A stretch of DNA of 6,510 bases from Deltaproteobacteria bacterium (GTDB lineage: Bacteria > Bdellovibrionota > O2-12-FULL-43-9 > JACQJE01). The notes under the pieces were generated by a model. It did no database searches. It was not told the DNA's origin and was given only the letters and a program-made list of their open reading frames with translations. Shown piece by piece: positions 1 to 6,471 of this stretch (position 1 is its first letter; each line of letters begins with the position of its first letter). The position numbers and the translations under genes were made by a program. The DNA is taken from the NCBI GenBank assembly GCA_016205125.1, contig JACQJE010000007.1, forward strand, positions 1-6,510. The letters run 5' to 3'.

Positions 1-1021
1 GGGCGGAGGAGATCGCGCTGGCAGACTCTGCCCCTTCTGCGGCGACAAGAGCCATTAAAAGATAGCCAGTATGGGCGATGCTGGAATAGGCGAGCATTCT
101 CTTGAGATTCGTCTGACGAATCGCGGCTAAGTTTCCAAGGGTCATCGTCAGAACGGCAATCCACCATACCGCCTCTGTCCATTCCGCTTTCAGGGAAGAG
201 AGGCCGACAAAGGTGACGCGCAGGAGGGCTGAAAAAGCAGAGATTTTTACGCCAGCCGCCATAAATGCCGCAATCGGGGTGGGGGAGCCCTCATAGACAT
301 CGGGGACCCACATGTGAAATGGGACAGCCGCGATCTTGAAGGCGAGGCCGACAAAAAGGAAGAGGAGTGAAAGCCAAAAGAGGCCATTGGTCTTTTCGAG
401 GATCAAGAGCTGTCTTCCGATCTCTCCAACCTGGGTCGTCCCAGTGGCCCCGAACATCAACGCGATCCCATAGAGTAAAAATCCCGATGCAAATCCACCG
501 AGAATGAGGTACTTCATCGCCCCTTCATTGGCGAGCCGGTCTCTCACCTGGTAGCTGACTAAGACATAGAGGGCCAGAGACATTGTCTCGATCGAGAGGA
601 AGAGCATGAGTAAATCGGCTGAACTGGAAAGAAGCATCATTCCGGCCATAGAGAGGAGGACAAAAAAGGAGTACTCCGCGGAAGGGAGGCGGCTCGTCCG
701 AATAAAGCGGGTGGAGAGAACGATGGTGATGCCGCCGATCGCGAGGATCAGAAACTCGACAAAGAGCGTGAAACGGTCAACCACAAGCATCCCCCCAAAA
801 AGCGCCCCTGCGGGGGCCTGCCACTGCGAACAGGCGGCCACGGCAGACATCGCTATTCCCCAGAGGCTCAGCAGAGAGGTGTAGAGCGCTTCATCGCTCG
901 GGAAGAGCGCTTCGATCACCAGGATAAAGGTCGCTGTGATCACCAGGACAAGCAGGGGTGAGAGCTGAATCAGGTCGGCACCCAGGCGGTTCAAAATGGC
1001 GAGATCAACGAAATTCATCAT
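1..1021 (-). CDS. nuoN: NADH-quinone oxidoreductase subunit N (NuoN), C-terminus off the window
   Basis: Antiporter-like proton-pumping subunit of the complex I membrane arm, the one nearest the quinone module. The frame stays open from the start to base 1 and gives 340 residues. The family is usually about 480-500, so roughly the last third is missing because the window ends, not because the gene is broken. Seen in the translation: the TM5 glutamate E145 (motif FLSIETMSLALY, equivalent to E. coli E133), K170 (K158), K229 in LAFKIAAVPFHMWVPDVYEG (K217) and K259 in GVKISAF (K247). These are the charged residues of the half-channels and the central axis, so the pump looks intact as far as it goes. 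The motif LKRMLAYSSIAHTGY (306-320) is typical of the family. The start is a tandem ATGATG. I take the first ATG at 1021, which gives an ATGA overlap with the nuoM stop and places a GAGG 10 nt upstream; the second ATG at 1018 would remove one residue. The identity is firm. Confidence 0.95.
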   Translation of the reverse strand, partial: MMNFVDLAILNRLGADLIQLSPLLVLVITATFILVIEALFPSDEALYTSLLSLWGIAMSAVAACSQWQAPAGALFGGMLVVDRFTLFVEFLILAIGGITIVLSTRFIRTSRLPSAEYSFFVLLSMAGMMLLSSSADLLMLFLSIETMSLALYVLVSYQVRDRLANEGAMKYLILGGFASGFLLYGIALMFGATGTTQVGEIGRQLLILEKTNGLFWLSLLFLFVGLAFKIAAVPFHMWVPDVYEGSPTPIAAFMAAGVKISAFSALLRVTFVGLSSLKAEWTEAVWWIAVLTMTLGNLAAIRQTNLKRMLAYSSIAHTGYLLMALVAAEGAESASAISSA

Positions 1022-2553
1022 TTTGCAATGTCCTCGCCATAAAGAGAGAGCTGGTAATCGCTGTAATGCCGAGCAAGATGTGAGACCGAAGCGGTCATCT
1101 TTTCGAGAATCGGTCTCGGATAAAGCCCCATCAGAAAGACAAAGGCGACAAGAAGACCCAAAGCGGCTCGCTCGCGCCAGTTGAGATCGCCCCCTTCTCC
1201 ATGCGTCTGAAGCTTTCCGTACATGACGCGCTGGAACATCTGCAGCATGTAAACCGCTCCCAGCACGATCCCCAGAACGGCTGCTGCGGCAAACCACTTG
1301 TGGGTCTGAAAGGTTCCAAGGAGGATGAGGAACTCTCCGACAAACCCATTCGTTCCCGGAAGGCCAATAGAGGAGAGAACGAGGATCAGAAAAAAGGTCG
1401 CAAAGAGGGGAATGGCTCCACTTAAGCCTCCCAGCTTTGCGATGATCCGGGTATGACAACGGGTATAAATGCAGCCTACGGCAAGAAAGAGAGCTCCCGT
1501 CGACACTCCGTGACTGAGCATCTGATAGAGACCCCCCTGAATCGCTGTTTCATTGAGCGAGGCAATCCCAAGGACGACAAACCCCATGTGGCTGATGCTC
1601 GAATAAGCGATCAGTTTTTTGAGGTCGGGCTGAACCATCGACACCATCGCTCCGTAAAGGATGCCGACAAGCCCCAATGCCATTAACCAGAAGGAGAGTT
1701 CCACTGCCGCTTCAGGGAAGAGGGGGATCGAAAAACGGATCAGACCGTACGCCCCCATTTTCAGGAGAATCCCAGCCAGAATCACACTCCCGACTGTAGG
1801 CGCTTCGACGTGGGCGTCGGGGAGCCATGTATGAAACGGAAAGAGAGGGATCTTGATGGCAAAGGCAAGGAAGAAGGCAAGAAAGGCGAGGAGCTGGGGA
1901 TTCTTCCACCCCTCAGCAACGGGGATTTGCGTCTTGTAGAGATCGAGGAGATTCGTGGTGAGCACTCCAAATTGTGCCTCATGCATGTAGACGACGTAAA
2001 GGATGCCAGCCAGCATCAGAAGACCGCCCACGACGGTATAAAGAACAAACTTGTACGTCGCATAGATTCTCCGGTCTCCTCCCCAGACACCGATGAGAAA
2101 ATACATCGGCACCAGCATCATCTCCCAGAAGATGTAAACGAGGAGAATATCGAGGGCGACAAATGCCCCGATCATCGCCCCTTCCAGCCAGAGGAAAAAG
2201 AGAGCAAACATTTTGACATTCTGGCTGATGGAGCAGGAAGCATAAATCAGAGAAATAAAAACGAGGAACGCAGTCAGAAGAACCAGGAAGAGGCTGATTC
2301 CATCAATTCCGACGAACCAACTCGCCCCAAGCTGGGGGATCCACTCTACCCGATGGGCAAATTGAATCGCATGGGAGGTTCCGTCAAAGAGGGCATAAAG
2401 CACCCCTCCCAGGAAAACTTCCACTGCGCCAGTGAAAATTGCGCCGATCCAGATAAAGCGCGTCTGCCGGGCGGGAACAAAGAGGAGCGCAATCCCTCCA
2501 ACAAAGGGGACGAGCACCAAGAGTGTGGCCAAGAATGTGGGTGAAAATTTCAT
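1018..2553 (-). CDS. nuoM: NADH-quinone oxidoreductase subunit M (NuoM)
   Basis: Middle antiporter-like, proton-translocating subunit of the complex I membrane arm. It has 511 residues, complete and close to the E. coli protein (509). The key residues fall at the same numbers as in E. coli: E144 in IFWEMMLVPMYFLIG, K234 in FAIKIPLFPFHTWLPDAHVE, K265 in AGILLKMGAYG and E407 in GTNGFVGEF. These form the proton entry, central and exit sites. Other family motifs are QPDLKKLIAYSSISHMGF (308-325) and LSSIGLPGTNGFVGEFLILL (393-412). The frame is open upstream to 2730, but those 59 residues are Cys/Arg-rich, have no membrane character and lie inside nuoL. The ATG at 2553 begins a normal first membrane helix (MKFSPTFLATLLVLVPFVGG) and makes an ATGA overlap with the nuoL stop. 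Only a weak GAG precedes this start, which suggests reinitiation by ribosomes finishing nuoL. Confidence 0.97.
   Translation of the reverse strand: MKFSPTFLATLLVLVPFVGGIALLFVPARQTRFIWIGAIFTGAVEVFLGGVLYALFDGTSHAIQFAHRVEWIPQLGASWFVGIDGISLFLVLLTAFLVFISLIYASCSISQNVKMFALFFLWLEGAMIGAFVALDILLVYIFWEMMLVPMYFLIGVWGGDRRIYATYKFVLYTVVGGLLMLAGILYVVYMHEAQFGVLTTNLLDLYKTQIPVAEGWKNPQLLAFLAFFLAFAIKIPLFPFHTWLPDAHVEAPTVGSVILAGILLKMGAYGLIRFSIPLFPEAAVELSFWLMALGLVGILYGAMVSMVQPDLKKLIAYSSISHMGFVVLGIASLNETAIQGGLYQMLSHGVSTGALFLAVGCIYTRCHTRIIAKLGGLSGAIPLFATFFLILVLSSIGLPGTNGFVGEFLILLGTFQTHKWFAAAAVLGIVLGAVYMLQMFQRVMYGKLQTHGEGGDLNWRERAALGLLVAFVFLMGLYPRPILEKMTASVSHLARHYSDYQLSLYGEDIAK
1032..1035 (-). promoter_or_regulatory. 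Ribosome binding site of nuoN (GAGG)
   Basis: GAGG inside the last codons of nuoM lies 10 nt before the ATG at 1021 and 13 nt before the ATG at 1018. The spacing favours 1021 as the nuoN start. It is a short, moderate match, so coupling to nuoM termination probably contributes to initiation. Confidence 0.45.
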
Positions 2554-4517
2554 CTCAGCATTCTCAAAAAGACAAAGACCCCAAATATCAGGCCGCCGAA
2601 GAGCATCGCAAGCGCATAGCTCTGAAGAAGTCCCGATTGCACAAAACTGAGCAGCGTACTCCCCGTTCGCGCGACAACCGCGACACCATTGACTGAACCA
2701 TCGACCCCTTTCACATCGACAATCTGCCACAAAGAGGTCGAAAACCGGACGTAGGGGCGGACAATGAGCCAGTCGTAAAGTTCATCGAGCCAATACTTAT
2801 TGAGCAAAAGGCGATAGATGGGGCTCAATCCCTTTGCCAAAGAAGTGGTCCAGTCAGGGCGCTTCAGAAAGAGGAGAAGAGCCGCAGAAGAAAGTCCGAC
2901 GGCAATCAGTGACGCCAGCGCCATGGCAACCCCTTCTCCCAAAAGAGGGGCCGCTTCGTGAACGCGGATCTCCCCTCCGATCAGCGGAGAGAGAAAATGG
3001 CTCAGCCGTTCTGCGTAAGATTCCGGAGCAAAAAGGTGCGGGAGGTTGAGAATTCCCCCGAAAGCAGAAAGGAGAGCCAACACTGCCAGAGGGAGCGTCA
3101 TGTTCGCGGGGAGTGCATGCTCGGCTTCTCCGTGAGCGATTCTACGTCGTTCACCCAAAAAGACGAAGTAAAAAAGCCGGATCATGTAAACGGCAGTCAA
3201 TGCGGCGGCAATGAGCGCCAAAAGCCAAGTCAGACGGGAGAAAGAGGTTCCCTGGGAGAGAACCTTCCAGAGGATCTCATCTTTACTGAAAAAACCGGAC
3301 AATCCGGGAATCCCTATAATAGTCAGTGTGGCAAAAAGAAAGGTCCAGTAAACAAGAGGGGCTTGCCGGCGCATCCCCCCCATTTTGCGGAGATCGTGCT
3401 CTCCGTTCAGAAGGTGAATGACAGCGCCAGCTCCCAAAAAGAGAAGCGCTTTGAAAAAGGCATGCGTCACCAGATGGAAAATAGCCGCGTCATAAGCGCG
3501 AGAGCCAACAGCCAAAAACATAAAGCCGAGCTGGCTGATCGTTGAATAGGCTAACACCCGCTTGATATCGGTCTGAGTCAGTGCAACGGTCGCCGCAAAG
3601 AGAGCGGTCATGACACCCACCCCCGCGATCGCATCGGAGACAACAGGAACCAGGCTATAAAGGAGATTGAGCCGGACAATCATATAGACGCCGGCCGTGA
3701 CCATCGTTGCCGCGTGGATCAGCGCGCTGACAGGGGTCGGACCCGCCATCGCGTCTGGGAGCCAGACAGAGAGGGGGAGCTGAGCCGATTTACCGACAGC
3801 GCCCCCAAAGAGAAGGAGGGCTATAGCGCTTAAAAGCCCCCATTGAATCTCGGGGGTCAGAGATTGCCACAAAGGGGACAGCTCACTAATGGAGAGCGTC
3901 TTCCACTGCGCAAAGATCAAAAAGAGTCCGAGAAGAAAGGCTGCGTCCCCGATCCTATTGACGATAAACGCTTTTTTTCCGGCCTCTGCTTTCTCTTCAT
4001 CCTCCCACCAAAAGCCGATCAGAAGATACGAACAGAGCCCCACTCCCTCCCATCCGACAAACAACACCAAGAGGTTGTCCGCGAGAACAAGGAGGAGCAT
4101 GGCGGCCGTAAAGAGGTTGAGAAAAGCGAAGTAACGTCCAACCCCTTTATCTTCTGCCATGTACCCGATCGAATAGAGGTGAATGAGAAAGCCGACCCCT
4201 GTGACGACAAGAGCCATTGTGGCAGAGAGGGGATCAAAGCGGAGATTCCAGAAAACCGGACTCCCTGCTGAAAAGGATAACCACTGACCGAGGCTTGTCT
4301 GGAACATTCTCTCGGGAATGGGCATCTGCAGAAGTTGGAGAGTGAGCCAGCCAAAGGCTAAAAAGGACAATCCCACAGATCCTGTCCCGATCCACCCAAA
4401 CCATTTTCGCGGCAGAGTGCGGCAAAAAATACCGTTGACCAGAAAGCCGAGCAGAGGCAAAAAAAGACCCATGGCAATCAGAGTCGGTATCTCTTGCATC
4501 AGTTGCATTGGCTCCAT
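2550..4517 (-). CDS. nuoL: NADH-quinone oxidoreductase subunit L (NuoL)
   Basis: Distal antiporter-like, proton-pumping subunit of complex I. It also carries the long lateral amphipathic helix (HL) that runs along the membrane arm. It has 655 residues, longer than E. coli NuoL (613). About 13 extra residues lie before the TM5 glutamate and the rest in the C-terminal part; this is within the usual spread for the family. Residues seen: E157 in LFVGWEGVGLCSYLLIGFWW (E. coli E144), D191 in NRIGDAAF (D178), K243 in GKSAQLPLSVWLPDAMAGPT (K229), H268 in ALIHAATMVTAGVY (H254), K356 in THAFFKALLFLGAG (K342), and K412-D413 in GFFSKDEIL (K399-D400). The C-terminal segment NKYWLDELYDWLIVRPYV (573-590) and the last helix, around SGLLQSYALAMLFGG (628-642), are typical of the HL region and its terminal anchor. 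The ATG at 4517 is 3 nt after the nuoK stop and is preceded by AAGG with 7-nt spacing (4525-4528), so this start is well supported. Confidence 0.97.
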   Translation of the reverse strand: MEPMQLMQEIPTLIAMGLFLPLLGFLVNGIFCRTLPRKWFGWIGTGSVGLSFLAFGWLTLQLLQMPIPERMFQTSLGQWLSFSAGSPVFWNLRFDPLSATMALVVTGVGFLIHLYSIGYMAEDKGVGRYFAFLNLFTAAMLLLVLADNLLVLFVGWEGVGLCSYLLIGFWWEDEEKAEAGKKAFIVNRIGDAAFLLGLFLIFAQWKTLSISELSPLWQSLTPEIQWGLLSAIALLLFGGAVGKSAQLPLSVWLPDAMAGPTPVSALIHAATMVTAGVYMIVRLNLLYSLVPVVSDAIAGVGVMTALFAATVALTQTDIKRVLAYSTISQLGFMFLAVGSRAYDAAIFHLVTHAFFKALLFLGAGAVIHLLNGEHDLRKMGGMRRQAPLVYWTFLFATLTIIGIPGLSGFFSKDEILWKVLSQGTSFSRLTWLLALIAAALTAVYMIRLFYFVFLGERRRIAHGEAEHALPANMTLPLAVLALLSAFGGILNLPHLFAPESYAERLSHFLSPLIGGEIRVHEAAPLLGEGVAMALASLIAVGLSSAALLLFLKRPDWTTSLAKGLSPIYRLLLNKYWLDELYDWLIVRPYVRFSTSLWQIVDVKGVDGSVNGVAVVARTGSTLLSFVQSGLLQSYALAMLFGGLIFGVFVFLRMLR

Positions 4518-4520
4518 CCT

Positions 4521-4820
4521 TTAACCTTGCATTTGGTTCAGTTCATCGACATGAACTGTTTTGAGATTGCGGAAAATAGCAACCACGATGCTGAGTCCTA
4601 TCGCCGCCTCAGCCGCGGCCACCGTCATAATAAAAAGCACCATGATCTGGGGATCGAGAGAATGTAGCTCTCTCGACAAGGCAACAAGGGCAATATTGGC
4701 GGCATTGAACATCAGCTCCAGCGACATCAGGACAACGAGAATATTCCTCCGGTAGAGGACACCCAGAACCCCTATTGAAAAAATCACACCGGAGAGCATC
4801 AGACCCCATGTCGGATACAT
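4521..4820 (-). CDS. nuoK: NADH-quinone oxidoreductase subunit K (NuoK)
   Basis: Small three-helix membrane subunit (the MrpC/Ndh4L family) that lies between the quinone module and NuoN and carries part of the E-channel. It has 99 residues, against 100 in E. coli. Seen: R24-R25 in YRRNILVVLMSLELMFNAAN, the essential membrane glutamate E35 (E. coli E36) and the second one, E71, in TVAAAEAAIGLSIVVA (E72). The C-terminal VDELNQMQG resembles the common family ending. The start at 4820 aligns with the family N-terminus (short loop, then GLMLSGVIFSIGVLG) and overlaps nuoJ by 22 nt. A purine-rich GGGGGG (4827-4832) precedes it by 6 nt. An internal ATG at 4799 touches the nuoJ stop (TGATG) but would remove the first seven residues, including the conserved PxxxG stretch, so I reject it. 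Confidence 0.96.
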   Translation of the reverse strand: MYPTWGLMLSGVIFSIGVLGVLYRRNILVVLMSLELMFNAANIALVALSRELHSLDPQIMVLFIMTVAAAEAAIGLSIVVAIFRNLKTVHVDELNQMQG

Positions 4821-5359
4821 ACTGCACCCCCCGACAAAGCGGGAGCTTTTTTGGGGCGCTGAGCTAATACCACACTTCCGATGATAGCGATCAACAAAAT
4901 AAGAGAGGCCACTTCAAAAGGGAGTGCATAGTGAGAGAAAAGGTATTGAGAGAGCGCCTGCACATCACCCCCCTCCTCAACGATGGCATTTAATGGATGT
5001 GAACCCGCTTTCCCTGTGACACTTTGGCTCCACCAGGTCCAGACAATCAGAGATCCTAAACTCAAGCTGAGGAAAAAAGCGAGCATTTTGAAAACACCGA
5101 GGCGGGGGAGTTTGAGCTCTTGCGAACTAAACTGGACGACCATGACCACAAAGATAAAGAGGACTGTAATGGCCCCCGCGTAGAGAAGAACTTGAAAGAC
5201 CGCAATCAGATAGGCCTCGTAGAGGACAAAAATGGCCGCGATCGAACAGAGGGTTCCAACCAAAGAAAGTGCGGACATCAGCGGATTTCTCATGAACACC
5301 ACGCCCAGAGCAGAGGCGATCGCGGCCAGACCAAACAGGAGAAAAAGCGCTGATGTCAT
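4799..5359 (-). CDS. nuoJ: NADH-quinone oxidoreductase subunit J (NuoJ)
   Basis: Five-helix membrane subunit (the ND6/NdhG family) of the complex I membrane arm. It has 186 residues, against 184 in E. coli. Its third helix undergoes the conformational change thought to link quinone chemistry to proton pumping. That helix is clear: FQVLLYAGAITVLFIFVVM (55-73), with the conserved Tyr (Y60) and glycine around the pi-bulge. Other family marks are the early RNPLMSALSLV (24-34) and the last helix, FEVASLILLIAIIGSVVLA (148-166). The tail after residue 166 (AQRPKKAPALSGG and beyond) is hydrophilic and poorly conserved, and part of it is read from DNA that also encodes the start of nuoK. The ATG at 5359 overlaps the nuoH stop as ATGA, with GGAGGG upstream. 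In many bacteria nuoI precedes nuoJ; here nuoH does, directly. Confidence 0.96.
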   Translation of the reverse strand: MTSALFLLFGLAAIASALGVVFMRNPLMSALSLVGTLCSIAAIFVLYEAYLIAVFQVLLYAGAITVLFIFVVMVVQFSSQELKLPRLGVFKMLAFFLSLSLGSLIVWTWWSQSVTGKAGSHPLNAIVEEGGDVQALSQYLFSHYALPFEVASLILLIAIIGSVVLAQRPKKAPALSGGAVCIRHGV

Positions 5360-6471
5360 TGAGGCGGGCCCTCCAGCCAGTAGAGGAAAACGGCTGTGAT
5401 TAAGACATTCACCAGAGAAAGAGGAAGGAGACGCCGCCAGCCAAGCTCCATCAACTGATCATACCGAAAACGGGGAAGAGTAAAGCGGACCCAGACAAAA
5501 AACCAGAGGACAAGCGCGAGCTTGACAGAGAAGACCAAAAGCTGGGAGATCGGGAGAACGACCTCCTGAAATCTCTCCGCAATCAGCAGACTTAACAGGG
5601 AATCAAAACCTGGAAAATGCCAGCCTCCCAAAAAAAGAAGGACCATGAGAGCAGACATCGTGAACATGTGCAGATATTCTGCCAGGAAAAAGGTCGCAAA
5701 TTTCAATCCGCCATACTCTGTGTGATAGCCTGCGACCAATTCTGACTCCCCTTCCGGCAAGTCGAAGGGGATCCGGTTCGTCTCTGCAAAAGCGGTCACC
5801 CCAAAGAGGAGAGCGGAAAAGGGCTGAAGGAAAATCCCCCACCGCGGAATCAGATCAATGAGAAAACCGGATTGGAGACGAACCATCTCCTTTAAACTAA
5901 AGGTCCCATAAATGAGGATCATGCTGACCAATGCCAAACCCATCACGACTTCGTAACTGATCATCTGAGAAGCCGCTCTCAGCGCACCCAACACTGAAAA
6001 TTTGTTATTCGATGCCCATCCGCCAAAAAGGGTCCCGTAAACACCCAGCGACGCAACAGCAAGCAGGAAAAGCAGGCCGACATGGAGGTCTGAAATATGA
6101 AAAGGGATCACCCGGACTCCAAAAACGAGATGTTCCCCAAAGGGGAGCACGGCAATGGCGAGAAGCGCCGGAACAAAAGCAAAGAAAGGGGCCGCAAAAT
6201 AGAGAAATCGATCTGCCTGAGGAAGAACAGCGGATTCCTTAAAAAGAAACTTGACCCCATCGGCCACTGGCTGGAGCAGACCGAATGGACCGACCCGATT
6301 GGGACCCATTCGATCCTGAATTACTGCCATTCCTCTCCGCTCCACCCAAGTCAAAAAAGGGAGGAGGGAGAGGACAATGCCGACAATGACAAAGACCATA
6401 ACGGCCCGTATGAGAAGGTCTATCGTATCCAGATTAATCCCTCCACTCCAAAGCGCCTTTGCGCCAGACAT
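5356..6471 (-). CDS. nuoH: NADH-quinone oxidoreductase subunit H (NuoH)
   Basis: Membrane subunit (the ND1 family) that holds the entrance of the quinone-binding chamber and docks the peripheral arm. It has 371 residues from the ATG at 6471. In this numbering the motifs are VERRG (43-47) at the end of the first helix, GPNRVG (56-61), LGALRAASQMISYEV (161-175), AETNRIPFDLPEGESELVAG (229-248) with the acidic cluster E240, E242 and E244 of the quinone-side loop, and RFRYDQLMELGWR (334-346) near the C-terminus. Everything expected of a functional NuoH is present. The start is uncertain. The ATG at 6471 overlaps the end of nuoA by 38 nt and has no Shine-Dalgarno sequence; a TTG at 6483 would add four residues and has none either. 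A strong GGAGGG at 6439-6444 instead sits just before non-AUG codons (ATT 6438, CTG 6432), which would give about 358-360 residues. The next ATG, at 6399, would cut into the first helix. The body of the gene is certain; the first roughly 13 residues are not. Confidence 0.96.
   Translation of the reverse strand: MSGAKALWSGGINLDTIDLLIRAVMVFVIVGIVLSLLPFLTWVERRGMAVIQDRMGPNRVGPFGLLQPVADGVKFLFKESAVLPQADRFLYFAAPFFAFVPALLAIAVLPFGEHLVFGVRVIPFHISDLHVGLLFLLAVASLGVYGTLFGGWASNNKFSVLGALRAASQMISYEVVMGLALVSMILIYGTFSLKEMVRLQSGFLIDLIPRWGIFLQPFSALLFGVTAFAETNRIPFDLPEGESELVAGYHTEYGGLKFATFFLAEYLHMFTMSALMVLLFLGGWHFPGFDSLLSLLIAERFQEVVLPISQLLVFSVKLALVLWFFVWVRFTLPRFRYDQLMELGWRRLLPLSLVNVLITAVFLYWLEGPPQ
5369..5374 (-). 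promoter_or_regulatory. Ribosome binding site of nuoJ (GGAGGG)
   Basis: A strong anti-16S match, GGAGGG, lies 9 nt before the nuoJ ATG, inside the final codons of nuoH (Glu-Gly). With the ATGA overlap it supports both the nuoJ start and direct H-to-J coupling, with no gene between them. Confidence 0.6.

Noticed and set aside
1810..2544. A 244-codon open frame on the plus strand, opposite nuoM.
   Set aside because: It is Lys/Glu/Asp-rich and low in complexity, exactly what results from reading Phe and Leu codons (TTT, CTC, CTT) of a membrane protein antisense. No recognisable domain or fitting start context is present, and nuoM on the other strand is certain.
2554..2730. A 59-residue N-terminal extension of the nuoM frame.
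   Set aside because: It is Cys/Arg-rich, has no membrane helix and lies inside nuoL. The ATG at 2553 gives the family length, E. coli-like numbering of all key residues and an ATGA junction.
3315..3320. TATAAT on the plus strand, resembling a -10 promoter element.
   Set aside because: No -35-like hexamer lies 16-18 nt upstream, it sits antisense within nuoL coding sequence, and no plus-strand gene follows.
2958..4271. Plus-strand open frames of 195 and 142 codons opposite nuoL.
   Set aside because: They have the same charged, repetitive antisense composition as the other shadow frames. They overlap a gene whose catalytic residues are all identified.
1..4820. NuoL, NuoM, NuoN and NuoK as Mrp-type Na+/H+ antiporter subunits or membrane subunits of a group 4 hydrogenase.
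   Set aside because: These families are related, but the set here includes NuoH, NuoJ and NuoA in complex I order. The NuoL HL region and NuoN motifs are of the complex I type, and no MrpB, E, F or G or hydrogenase gene is present.
4836..4852. A small hairpin (AAAGC, loop GGGA, GCTTT) followed by a run of T on the plus strand, resembling an intrinsic terminator.
   Set aside because: The stem is only 5 bp and AT-rich, it lies within the nuoJ coding region, and it points in the wrong direction for the operon.
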